From NCBI GenBank assembly GCA_029975275.1, contig JARKPN010000035.1:1-54667 (forward strand): a DNA stretch of 54,667 bases, read 5' to 3'. Made by a program: the position numbers and the translations under genes. Under the pieces are notes generated by a model. The model ran no database searches. It was not told the origin of the DNA and saw nothing but the letters and a program-made list of their open reading frames with translations. Below, piece after piece: positions 25,122-35,816 of the stretch. Source of the DNA: Geobacteraceae bacterium. Its GTDB lineage: Bacteria > Desulfobacterota > Desulfuromonadia > Geobacterales > Geobacteraceae. Each line of letters starts with the position of its first letter. Positions within the stretch are counted from its first letter, which is position 1.

Positions 25122-27935
25122 TTACAGCATCTTCCTCAGAAACTGCCCGGTATAGGACCTGGTCACCGCGGCCACCTCCTCGGGCGTGCCTGCCGCGATC
25201 ACCTCGCCCCCCCGGTCGCCCCCCTCGGGCCCCAGGTCGATGATGTAGTCGGCGGTCTTGATCACGTCCAGGTTGTGCTCGATGATGACGATGGTGTTGC
25301 CCGCCTCCACCAGGCGGTCCAGCACCTCCAGCAGCTTGGCGATGTCGTGGAAGTGGAGGCCGGTGGTGGGCTCGTCCAGGATGTAGATGGTCCGGCCTGT
25401 GGCCCGCTTGGAGAGTTCCTTGGCCAGCTTGACCCGCTGGGCCTCGCCACCAGACAGGGTGGTAGCCGACTGGCCCAGCTTGATGTAGCCGAGCCCCACG
25501 TCCTCCAGGGTCTGGAGTTTGTTCCTGATCCTGGGGATGTTCTCCATGAACTGCACCGCCTGGGACACGGTCATGTCCAGCACCTCGGCGATGGATTTCC
25601 CCTTGTACCTGACCTCCAGGGTCTCCCGGTTGTAGCGGGCACCTTTGCACACTTCGCACTGGACGTAGACGTCCGGCAGGAAGTGCATCTCGATCTTGAT
25701 GATGCCGTCGCCGGAGCATGCCTCGCAACGCCCCCCCTTGACGTTGAAGGAGTAGCGGCCCGGCTTGTAGCCGCGCAGTTTGGACTCGGGGAGCCTGGCG
25801 AACAGGTCTCGGATGTCGGTGAACACGCCGGTGTAGGTGGCCGGGTTGGAGCGGGGGGTGCGGCCGATGGGGGACTGGTCGATGTTGATGACCTTGTCCA
25901 GCGCTTCCAGCCCCTGTATCTCGCGGACCGCACCGGCCCGTTCCCTGCTCCGGTAGAGCCGCTGGCAGAGTACCCGGTAGAGGGTGTCGATGATCAGGGA
26001 AGATTTGCCCGAGCCGGAGACCCCGGTGACGCAGGTCATGACCCCCAGGGGGATGGCGGCCTCCACCTCTTTCAGGTTGTTCTCGCTGGCCCCGACGATG
26101 CGCAGGAAGCGCTCCGGCGTGCGCCGCCGCTCCGGCACCGGGATGGAGAGCTCGTCGGAGAGATACCTGCCGGTCAGGGAGGCGGGATTGGCCATGACCT
26201 GGGCCGGGGTCCCCTGGGCCACCACCTCGCCGCCGTGGATTCCGGCGCCCGGCCCCATGTCGATGACGTGGTCCGCCTCCAGGATGGTCTCCTCGTCGTG
26301 CTCCACCACCAGCACCGTGTTCCCCAGGTCGCGCAGCCGCTTGAGGGTCTCCAGCAGGCGGGTGTTGTCCCGCTGGTGGAGGCCGATGGAGGGCTCGTCC
26401 AGGATGTAGAGCACCCCCACCAGGCTGGAGCCTATCTGGGTGGCCAACCGGATCCGCTGCCCCTCCCCGCCCGACAGGGTGCCGGAGGAGCGGTCCAGGG
26501 AGAGGTAGTCGAGCCCCACGTTCACCAGGAAGTGGAGCCGTTCCCGGATCTCCTTGAGGATGCGGCGGGCGATTTCGGCCTCCTTCTCCGTCAGGGAGAG
26601 CCCGTCGAAGAAGGCCAGGGCGTCCACGATGGAGAGGGCGGTCACCTCGCGGATGTTGCTCCCGCCTATCCGGACGAACAGAGCCTCCTTCTTCAGCCTG
26701 GCGCCCTCGCAACTGGGGCAGGGCATGACGTTCATGTATTTTTCCAGCTCTTCCCGCACCTGTTCGGAATCGGTCTCCCGGTAGCGCCGCTCCAGGTTGT
26801 TCAGCACCCCCTCGAACTCCTTGTAGTAGGTATGACGGCGCCCCCCGTCCTCCTCCCACCAGAACTCCACCTTTTCCTTCCCCGAACCGTAGAGGATGAT
26901 GTTCCGGGCCTGCTCGGACAGCTTGTTGAAGGGGGTGCGGATGTCGAACCTGTAGGCCTTGGCCAGGGCCTCCAGGGTCTGGTGGAACCAGCCGGACAGG
27001 CGCTTCTCCCACGGGGCGATGGCCCCCTCGCGCAGGGACAGGTCCGGGTTCGGCACCACCAGGTCGGGGTCGAAGTACATGCGGGTGCCCAGCCCGGTGC
27101 AGTCGGGGCAGGCGCCGTAGGGGTTGTTGAAGGAGAACATGCGCGGGGTCATCTCCGGGTAGGAGATGCCGCAGGCGATGCAGGCCAGGGCCTCGGAGAA
27201 CAGCAGGGTCTCGCCGTCCGCTATGGCCACCTTGGCGATCCCGGCGGCATGGTGCAGCGCGGTCTCCAGAGAGTCGGCCAGCCTGCGCTGGATCCCGTCC
27301 TTGACGATCAGGCGGTCCACCACGATGTCGATGTCGTGCTTCTTCTTCTTGTCCAGCTCGATGTCGTCGGCCAGGTCGCGGGGCTCGCCGTCGACGATGA
27401 CGCGCACGAAACCCTCCTTGCGCAGCTGGATCAGCTCTTTGCGGTATTCTCCCTTGCGCCCCCTGACGAGGGGAGAGAGGAGGTTGATCCTGGTCCCCTC
27501 GGGGAGGGCCATGATCTGGTCCACCATCTGGGACACGGTCTGCGAGGAGATCTCCTTGCCGCAGCCGTAGCAGTACGGGCGTCCCACCCGGGCGAACAGC
27601 AGACGGAGGTAGTCGTAGATCTCGGTCACCGTACCCACGGTGGAGCGGGGGTTCTTGCTGGTGGTCTTCTGCTCGATGGAGATGGCCGGGGAGAGTCCCT
27701 CGATGGACTCCACGTCCGGCTTCTCCATCTGTTCCAGGAACTGCCGGGCATAGGCCGACAGGGACTCCACGTACCTGCGCTGCCCCTCGGCGTAGATGGT
27801 GTCGAAGGCAAGGGTCGATTTGCCGGAGCCGGAGATGCCGGTGATCACCACCAGCCGGTCACGCGGGATCTCCACGTCGATGCACTTGAGATTGTGTTCG
27901 CAGGCGCCTTTTATGATGATGGAATTGTGTGCCAT
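25122..27935 (-). CDS. uvrA: Excinuclease ABC subunit A
   Basis: The damage-recognition ATPase of nucleotide excision repair, 937 residues, normal for the family. Two ABC modules are visible: Walker [14 protein letters not shown] near the N-terminus and [10 protein letters not shown] in the second half, with two LSGGE signatures. Zinc-binding CXXC pairs are present (CYGCG, CIACG with CPDC, CEAC with CEVC). No SOS box is visible upstream. It is probably transcribed alone. Confidence 0.97.
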   Translation of the reverse strand: MAHNSIIIKGACEHNLKCIDVEIPRDRLVVITGISGSGKSTLAFDTIYAEGQRRYVESLSAYARQFLEQMEKPDVESIEGLSPAISIEQKTTSKNPRSTVGTVTEIYDYLRLLFARVGRPYCYGCGKEISSQTVSQMVDQIMALPEGTRINLLSPLVRGRKGEYRKELIQLRKEGFVRVIVDGEPRDLADDIELDKKKKHDIDIVVDRLIVKDGIQRRLADSLETALHHAAGIAKVAIADGETLLFSEALACIACGISYPEMTPRMFSFNNPYGACPDCTGLGTRMYFDPDLVVPNPDLSLREGAIAPWEKRLSGWFHQTLEALAKAYRFDIRTPFNKLSEQARNIILYGSGKEKVEFWWEEDGGRRHTYYKEFEGVLNNLERRYRETDSEQVREELEKYMNVMPCPSCEGARLKKEALFVRIGGSNIREVTALSIVDALAFFDGLSLTEKEAEIARRILKEIRERLHFLVNVGLDYLSLDRSSGTLSGGEGQRIRLATQIGSSLVGVLYILDEPSIGLHQRDNTRLLETLKRLRDLGNTVLVVEHDEETILEADHVIDMGPGAGIHGGEVVAQGTPAQVMANPASLTGRYLSDELSIPVPERRRTPERFLRIVGASENNLKEVEAAIPLGVMTCVTGVSGSGKSSLIIDTLYRVLCQRLYRSRERAGAVREIQGLEALDKVINIDQSPIGRTPRSNPATYTGVFTDIRDLFARLPESKLRGYKPGRYSFNVKGGRCEACSGDGIIKIEMHFLPDVYVQCEVCKGARYNRETLEVRYKGKSIAEVLDMTVSQAVQFMENIPRIRNKLQTLEDVGLGYIKLGQSATTLSGGEAQRVKLAKELSKRATGRTIYILDEPTTGLHFHDIAKLLEVLDRLVEAGNTIVIIEHNLDVIKTADYIIDLGPEGGDRGGEVIAAGTPEEVAAVTRSYTGQFLRKML

Positions 27936-28042
27936 TTGAAATTTCTATTCCTTCAATGGTCGGACAACAGGGGAGGTCCTCTGCGGCCGCCCTCCTTCCC
28001 ACAGCCACAAGGGCAGGCACGGGGACCTGCCTCTACAGAATA

Positions 28043-28381
28043 TTACGCAACGTCCTCATCTACGGAAAACAGCGGCTCCCGGACATGCCCGGTGCCGCAG
28101 ATCGGGCATTTGCCCGGCCTGGTCAGGCGGTCGCGCTTATGGAAGACAAAGCCGCATCCGTCGCACTTTGCCGGGACCACCACCAATCGGCGGCCCGTGG
28201 CGCGGAGCGTCCTGCGGATATGCTCCAGGTGGCCGCAGACCTCCCGCTCGGGGATCCTCACCTCGCCGGAGATCTGCAGGGCCGAGACCGGTTCCCCGGT
28301 GGAGAGGAAGGCCAGGATCTCATGACGGACCGTGTCGTCCTTGGGAGAGGGTACGGCGGGTTTCTTCGGTCGTGGTTTCAT
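28043..28381 (-). CDS. Small HTH / zinc-ribbon transcriptional regulator
   Basis: A 112-residue protein with an N-terminal winged-helix-like region (DTVRHEILAFLSTGEPVSA) and a C-terminal rubredoxin-like zinc ribbon (CDGCGF and CPICG). The family is annotated as predicted regulators with HTH and Zn ribbon, and its targets are unknown. It starts seven bases after the phosphoglucomutase stop, so they form one transcript. Confidence 0.75.
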   Translation of the reverse strand: MKPRPKKPAVPSPKDDTVRHEILAFLSTGEPVSALQISGEVRIPEREVCGHLEHIRRTLRATGRRLVVVPAKCDGCGFVFHKRDRLTRPGKCPICGTGHVREPLFSVDEDVA

Positions 28382-28388
28382 GGTATGC

Positions 28389-29798
28389 CTATACTCCCGC
28401 CAGCTCCCGTCCGGCCTTCAGCAGCTCCTCCACCGCCTCCGGGGTCCCTGCCTCGCTGTAGAGGCGGAGCACCGGCTCGGTGCCGGAGGGGCGGATCAGC
28501 AGCCAGGAGCCGTCGGCGAATAGGTACTTGAAGCCGTCGCGGAAGTTTTCCCCGGTTACCGGCCGGGAGGCCATGGCGGTGACCCCTCCGCTGCGCAGCT
28601 TCCCGATGAGACGTTCCTTGGCCTCGTCGGCTATGGGGAGGTCGATGCGGCGGTACGAGAACCGGCCGATCTCGTCCATGGTCTCGTCCAGCAGCTGGCG
28701 CAGCCCCCTGCCCGACATGGCCACGGCCTCCAGCAGCAGCAGCCCCAGCAGGATGCCGTCCCGCTCCGGGATGTGCCCCTTCACGCCCAGGCCGCCCGAC
28801 TCCTCGCCCCCCATGAGAATGTCGTGGTCCAGCATCAGCTCGCAGATGTGCTTGAAGCCGATGGGGGTTTCGAACAGCTCCAGGCCGTATTTTTCGCTCA
28901 GGAGGTCCACCATCCGGGTGGTGGAGACGGTCTTCGCCACGCCGCCCCGCATGCCGCGCCGCTCGATGAGGTGCCGCAGGATCACGGTGAAGATCCGGTG
29001 GGAGGAGAAGAACTCGCCGGTCTCGTCCACCGCCCCGATCCGGTCGGCGTCCCCGTCCAGGGCCAGGCCGACCCGGTATTGTCCGCCCTTCACCAGGGAG
29101 GAGAGATCGGTCAGGTGCTCCGGGGTGGGCTCCGGAGGCCGGCCGCCGAAACCGGGGTTCTCCTCGGCGTGGATCTCCGTGATGCCCGGCAGCAGCCAGG
29201 GAAAGAAACCGCAGCCGGCGCCGAACATTGGGTCCACCACCGTCGGGATGGCGGCGGCCCGGATCCGCTCCAGGTCCACGTAGCGGGCAAGCTGTTGCCG
29301 GTAGGCCGCGCCGGCGTCGAACAGCTCCACCAGCCCGCGGGTCCGGGCCTCCTCCAGTGGGAGTTCTCGAATTTCGCGACCGTCGGCCTGATTGCGGGCT
29401 ACTATCTCCTCCACCACCTTCGTGGTGGAGGGGCGGGCCGAACCGCCGAAGGACTCCTTGATCTTGAAGCCGTTGTATTCGGGCGGGTTGTGGCTGGCGG
29501 TGATCATGACGCCGCCCCCAGCGCCCCGTTCCCTGACCGCCCAGGAGACCGCCGGGGTGGGCGCATAGCGGTCGGTCAGCAGGACCCGGATGCCGTTGCC
29601 GGCGGCCACCTCGGCGACCCGCTCGGCGAACCTGCGGGACAGGAACCGCCGGTCGTGGCCGATCACCAGCCCCTTTTCGGCAAGCCCCTGTCCGATGAAA
29701 TAGTCCATGGTGGCCTGGGTCACCAGGGAAAGGTTGTCAAAGGTGAATTCGCGGGCGATGACCCCACGCCACCCGTCGGTTCCGAACTGTATCCGCAC
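28389..29798 (-). CDS. Phosphoglucomutase/phosphomannomutase family enzyme
   Basis: A 469-residue alpha-D-phosphohexomutase. The catalytic phosphoserine loop is ITASHNPPEYNG, the metal loop is DGDADR, the sugar-binding loop is GGEESGG, and the phosphate-binding loop is RPSGTEP. It interconverts hexose 1- and 6-phosphates for envelope polysaccharides or glycogen; glucose versus mannose preference cannot be decided. The start is a GTG at 29798 with AAGGAG upstream. Confidence 0.92.
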   Translation of the reverse strand: MRIQFGTDGWRGVIAREFTFDNLSLVTQATMDYFIGQGLAEKGLVIGHDRRFLSRRFAERVAEVAAGNGIRVLLTDRYAPTPAVSWAVRERGAGGGVMITASHNPPEYNGFKIKESFGGSARPSTTKVVEEIVARNQADGREIRELPLEEARTRGLVELFDAGAAYRQQLARYVDLERIRAAAIPTVVDPMFGAGCGFFPWLLPGITEIHAEENPGFGGRPPEPTPEHLTDLSSLVKGGQYRVGLALDGDADRIGAVDETGEFFSSHRIFTVILRHLIERRGMRGGVAKTVSTTRMVDLLSEKYGLELFETPIGFKHICELMLDHDILMGGEESGGLGVKGHIPERDGILLGLLLLEAVAMSGRGLRQLLDETMDEIGRFSYRRIDLPIADEAKERLIGKLRSGGVTAMASRPVTGENFRDGFKYLFADGSWLLIRPSGTEPVLRLYSEAGTPEAVEELLKAGRELAGV

Positions 29799-29816
29799 GT
29801 GTCGATATCTCCTTGA

Positions 29817-29886
29817 TAAAAAATCCCCCCGCGGGTCTGCCGGTTGCCTGCGAGGTAACCGGTGAATTGTCCGACAGGGGGGGCCA
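29817..29886 (-). terminator. Probable terminator of the hybrid kinase gene
   Basis: On the minus strand a CCCCCC run pairs with GGGGGG, enclosing a smaller CCGGTT/AACCGG hairpin, and the structure is followed by ATTTTTTATC. It lies between the kinase stop and the phosphomutase ribosome site. Confidence 0.5.
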
Positions 29887-29899
29887 AATTGTCAATACT

Positions 29900-32044
<2,145 letters not shown>

Positions 32045-32186
32045 TGCCGTATACCGGGGCTTTCAGATCGGATATCGTGAAAAGATTACTCAACACCTAT
32101 CGGCAGTTTCCGGCCGGACTTTATTGAATTCCATCCCTCCGGCCGGGCCCGCGCACGTTCCACAAGTCCCGCCTTCCCGGCCGGGC

Positions 32187-32215
32187 TTGACCGGTCGCCC
32201 CACATGGCATATAAG
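32187..32215 (+). promoter_or_regulatory. Promoter for the DUF4139 / ABC exporter operon
   Basis: TTGACC at 32187-32192, a 17-base spacer, TATAAG at 32210-32215. It is in the divergent interval between the kinase and the DUF4139 gene. Confidence 0.65.
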
Positions 32216-32275
32216 AGATATGGTAACTTTTCCCACCCCCGCCATTTCCAGCCCGCCCAACAAGGAGGATTTGCC

Positions 32276-33730
32276 ATGAGAACAGCATTCTTTCCCCTGT
32301 GCGCCTTCTGTGCCGCACTTGCCCTGCCGGTTGCGGCCTCCGGTGCTCCTGCCCCTTCGGAGCGCGGCGTGACCGGCTCCGCGATGGTGGCGTCCACGGT
32401 CAGGGACCAGACCGAGGTGTCGCTTACCGTCTACAACAACAATCTCGGCCTGGTGAAGGACCAGCGGGAGCTCACCCTCCCCAGGGGGAGCGGCGAACTC
32501 CGCTTCATGGACGTGGCCTCGGGCATCATCCCGGCCAGCGTCTCCATCAAGTCGCTCACCGCGCCGGAGAGCCTGCGCGTCCTGGAGCAGAACTACGAGT
32601 ACGACCTGCTGAACCCCCAGAAACTCATGGACAAGTATGTGGGCAAGGAGGTGCGGCTCTACCAGAAGAACCCCTACAACGAACGGGAGGAGATCGTCAG
32701 CGCCACCCTCCTCTCCAACAACGGCGGACCGGTCTACAAGATCGGCGACGGCATTACCTTCGGCCACCCGGGGAGGGTCATCTTCCCCGGGGTGCCCGAA
32801 AACCTCATCTCGCAGCCGACCCTGGTGTGGCTGATCGACAACGACCTGGCCAGGCCCCGCAAGGTGGAGGCAAGCTACCTCACCAACGGCATCTCCTGGC
32901 GGGCCGATTACGTCCTGACCCTGAACGACAAGGACACCATGGCCGACCTGGCCGGCTGGGTCACCATCGACAACAGGAGCGGGGCGGGCTACCGGAACGC
33001 CCGGCTGAAGCTGGTGGCCGGCGACGTGAACCTGGTGCGGGAGGAACCCCGCTACCGGGACGGCATGCTGAAGGCCGCCATGGCCGAAGCGGCCCCCCAG
33101 TTCAGGGAGGAGGCCTTCTTTGAGTACCATATCTATACCCTTGAGCGCACCTCGACCATCAAGGACAACCAGACCAAGCAGATCAGCCTGCTGCGGGCCG
33201 GGTCGGTGCCGGTCAGGAAGGAGCTGCTGTTCAGGGGCGGCCGCAACTACTTTTTCGGTCTCCATGGGGAGCCTGAGCGGAACCTGAAGGTGGGGGTCTT
33301 CGTGGAGCTCGAAAACAGGAAGGAGCACAACCTGGGCATGCCGCTCCCCAAAGGGACGGTCCGGGTCTACAAACAGGACAACGACGGGAGCCTCCAGTTC
33401 GTGGGGGAGGACGCCATCGACCACACCCCCAGGGACGAGAAGGTCAGGGTCAGGCTCGGCGAGGCCTTCGACGTGGTGGTGAACCGGAAGCAGACCGACT
33501 GGAAGAAGCTCGCTTCCGACACCTACGAGGCGGCCTTCGAGATCTCCATCCGCAACCACAAGAAGGAAGACGTGACCGTCAGGGTGGTGGAGCCGGTGCC
33601 GGGCGACTGGACCATGCTTTCCTCGTCCCACCCCTGGAAAAAGGGGGACGCCTTTGCCGCCGAGTTCAGCATCCCGGTCCCCAAGGACAAGGAGGCGAAG
33701 CTCGTCTACCGGGTGAGGATGAGGTACTAG
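32276..33730 (+). CDS. DUF4139 domain protein, exported
   Basis: A 484-residue protein with a Sec signal peptide (about 1-23, ending AASGAPA). The remainder is beta-rich and matches the DUF4139 family in layout: VSLTVYNNNLGLVKD at the start and a conserved EASYLTNGISWRADY segment. The function is unknown; related proteins are envelope-associated. The ATG at 32276 has AAGGAGG upstream and fits the signal peptide. The first ABC half-transporter begins three bases after its stop, so the two are coupled. Confidence 0.82.
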   Translation: MRTAFFPLCAFCAALALPVAASGAPAPSERGVTGSAMVASTVRDQTEVSLTVYNNNLGLVKDQRELTLPRGSGELRFMDVASGIIPASVSIKSLTAPESLRVLEQNYEYDLLNPQKLMDKYVGKEVRLYQKNPYNEREEIVSATLLSNNGGPVYKIGDGITFGHPGRVIFPGVPENLISQPTLVWLIDNDLARPRKVEASYLTNGISWRADYVLTLNDKDTMADLAGWVTIDNRSGAGYRNARLKLVAGDVNLVREEPRYRDGMLKAAMAEAAPQFREEAFFEYHIYTLERTSTIKDNQTKQISLLRAGSVPVRKELLFRGGRNYFFGLHGEPERNLKVGVFVELENRKEHNLGMPLPKGTVRVYKQDNDGSLQFVGEDAIDHTPRDEKVRVRLGEAFDVVVNRKQTDWKKLASDTYEAAFEISIRNHKKEDVTVRVVEPVPGDWTMLSSSHPWKKGDAFAAEFSIPVPKDKEAKLVYRVRMRY

Positions 33731-33733
33731 ACC

Positions 33734-35473
33734 ATTAACGAATATTCCCGTCTCCTAACCTATTTCAGGACCTGCCGCTGGGCCTACCTGTGGGGCTCCA
33801 TCCTGCTGGCGGGCGCCAACGGCTTTGCCCTCTACATCCCGTGGCTCCTGAAGCGGGCCGTGGAGGGCCTCCAGTTCCCCGGCCGCGACAGCCACTCGCC
33901 CGGCTGGTACGGTCTCCTGATCATCGGGGCCGCACTGGCCCACGGCGTGGTCCGGATATTCTCCCGCACCACCCTGCTCCACGCCGGGAGGCGCATCGAG
34001 TACCGCATCCGGGAGGACCTGTACGCCAAGCTGCTGTCACTGGACCTCCCGTTCTTTGCCGCGGGGAGGACCGGCGACCTCATCTCCCGCTTCTCCAACG
34101 ACCTGACCAACGTCAGGATGCTGCTCGGCTTCGGCTTCCTCAACGTGGTCAACACCATCATCGTCTACGTGGCCGCGGTCATTTTCATGGTGCGCATCAA
34201 CCCGTTCCTGACCCTGTGCGCCGTGCTCCCCTACCCCCTGATGATCCTGCTGGTCAAGCAGGTGAGCCGCAGGATCTTCTACCACTCAAAGCGTGCGCAG
34301 GAGGAACTGGCGGCACTGACCAGCCACGCCGAGGAGAGCATCGCCGCCTCGGTGACGGTCAGGGCCTACCGCCGGGAGGAGCCGCGCATCCAGGCCTTCC
34401 GGGAGCTGGCCGGCAGATACCTTTACAGCAGCATGAAGATGGCCAACCTGCGCGGGATCGTCATCCCCTTCATGGCCTCCATGGGCGGACTGGGGACCCT
34501 GATCGTCCTGTTCGTGGGGGGAGGACGGGTCATCAGCGGGGTCATGACCCTGGGGGATTTCGTGGCCTTCACCGGCTACCTGGCAATGCTGATCTGGCCC
34601 ACGGTGGTGCTGGGGTGGATACTGAACCTGCTGCAGCGGGGGGCCGTCTCCATGGGGCGGCTGAACGCGGTGCTGGACGCCAGCCCCGTGGTGGCCGAGG
34701 ACCCGACCCCTGCCCCGGTGGAGCGGATAGCCGGCCGGATCGAATTCCGCGGTCTCTCCTTCGGCTACAACGGCGAACCGCTGCTGAAGGACATCTCCCT
34801 CTGTATCAGGCCGGGAATGAAGCTCGGGATCGTCGGTCCGGTGGGGAGCGGCAAGACAACCCTGGTGCGCCTCATCACCCGGCTCTACCCGGTGGCCGAC
34901 GGCATGATCTTCATCGACGGGACCGACATCAACCGGCTTCCCCTCCGCGCCCTGCGGGACGCCATCGGTTTTGTTCCCCAGGAGAGCTTTCTGTTCTCCC
35001 GCACCCTTGGAGAAAACATCGCCTACGGCCGGGAGGGGGCCTCGACCGGCGAGGTCGAACAGGCGGCGCGGCTGGCCAGGCTGGAGGGAGACGTGGCCGG
35101 CTTCTCCAAGGGGTACGGCACCCTGGTGGGAGAGCGCGGGGTGACCCTGTCCGGCGGCCAGAAACAGCGGAGCGCCATTGCCCGCGCCCTGCTCAAGGAC
35201 CCGGCCGTCCTGATCCTGGACGACCCCCTGTCGGCGGTGGACGCCCGGACCGAAGAGGAGATCCTGGGGGGGCTCGCCTCCTACTACGGCAACCGCACCG
35301 TGCTCATCGTCTCCCACCGTCTCTCGGCTCTGCGCGGCTGCGACCTTATCGTCGTGCTGGAGGAGGGGCGCATCGTGGAGCAGGGGACCCATGCCGAGCT
35401 GCTGGCCTTGGGCGGCCGTTACGCGGCCATCCACCGTGAGCAGAACCTGCGGGAAGAGATCGAGAGGTTTTGA
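33734..35473 (+). CDS. ABC exporter half (MdlA-like), probable ATT start
   Basis: A 579-residue type I exporter half with a fused permease and ATPase. Walker A is GPVGSGKTTLV, the signature is LSGGQKQR, and Walker B is VLILDDPLSAVD. The conserved N-terminal helix (LLTYFRTCRWAYLWG) reads from 33734, directly after the DUF4139 stop. In this stretch there is no ATG, GTG or TTG until 33860, which would delete the first membrane helix. An ATT at 33734, with GAGG nine bases upstream, is the likely start. It pairs with the second half at 35817-37631 as a heterodimeric lipid/drug exporter of the MdlAB type. Confidence 0.88.
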   Translation: MNEYSRLLTYFRTCRWAYLWGSILLAGANGFALYIPWLLKRAVEGLQFPGRDSHSPGWYGLLIIGAALAHGVVRIFSRTTLLHAGRRIEYRIREDLYAKLLSLDLPFFAAGRTGDLISRFSNDLTNVRMLLGFGFLNVVNTIIVYVAAVIFMVRINPFLTLCAVLPYPLMILLVKQVSRRIFYHSKRAQEELAALTSHAEESIAASVTVRAYRREEPRIQAFRELAGRYLYSSMKMANLRGIVIPFMASMGGLGTLIVLFVGGGRVISGVMTLGDFVAFTGYLAMLIWPTVVLGWILNLLQRGAVSMGRLNAVLDASPVVAEDPTPAPVERIAGRIEFRGLSFGYNGEPLLKDISLCIRPGMKLGIVGPVGSGKTTLVRLITRLYPVADGMIFIDGTDINRLPLRALRDAIGFVPQESFLFSRTLGENIAYGREGASTGEVEQAARLARLEGDVAGFSKGYGTLVGERGVTLSGGQKQRSAIARALLKDPAVLILDDPLSAVDARTEEEILGGLASYYGNRTVLIVSHRLSALRGCDLIVVLEEGRIVEQGTHAELLALGGRYAAIHREQNLREEIERF

Positions 35474-35480
35474 TTCAACT

Positions 35481-35800
35481 TTTCACCGCAGAGGAGCGCA
35501 GAGAATGCAGATAAATCAGATCACCGGTATTGTCATTGATTCAGCGATGAAGGTCCATTCGGTGCTCGGACCGGGGCTTCTGGAAAGCACCTACGAAGCC
35601 TGTCTGCTCCATGAGATCCACAAGCAAGGTTTAAGTGCGAGTCCCCAGGTTTGTCTCCCTGTGATATACGATGGGGTGAAAATAGAAGTCGGTTATCGAG
35701 TCGATATGATTGTAGAGAATAAGGCTCAAAGACGGTATTAAACGTCTGGTAAACAACTTGTAAACAGCTCCCCGCGTTCCTCTGCGACCTCTGCGGTTCA
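35481..35800. repeat. Imperfect inverted repeats flanking the GxxExxY gene
   Basis: ACCGCAGAGGAGCGCAGAG (35486-35504) before the gene is mirrored by CTCTGCGACCTCTGCGGTT after it (about 35780-35798). They bound the degenerate GxxExxY gene inside the ABC operon and suggest that the segment entered as a unit. Confidence 0.55.
35505..35763 (+). pseudogene. GxxExxY protein, internally deleted and frameshifted
   Basis: The first 73 codons from the ATG at 35505 encode a normal GxxExxY N-terminus (VHSVLGPGLLEST, then GYRVDMIVENK). After about 35723 the reading frame gives only AQRRY and a stop. One frame over, bases 35725-35763 read LKDGIKRLVNNL and stop, the usual C-terminus of the family. About 45 codons of the middle, including the conserved ELK region, are missing, so this is a deletion remnant. 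The family is related to PD-(D/E)XK-like folds and has no firm function. It lies between the two ABC halves. Confidence 0.85.
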
Positions 35801-35816
35801 AGAATCAGGTTCATTT

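Noticed and set aside
25074-28325. A 1083-codon plus-strand frame opposite uvrA
   Set aside because: It is an antisense shadow caused by high GC at third positions; uvrA on the other strand is complete with all motifs.
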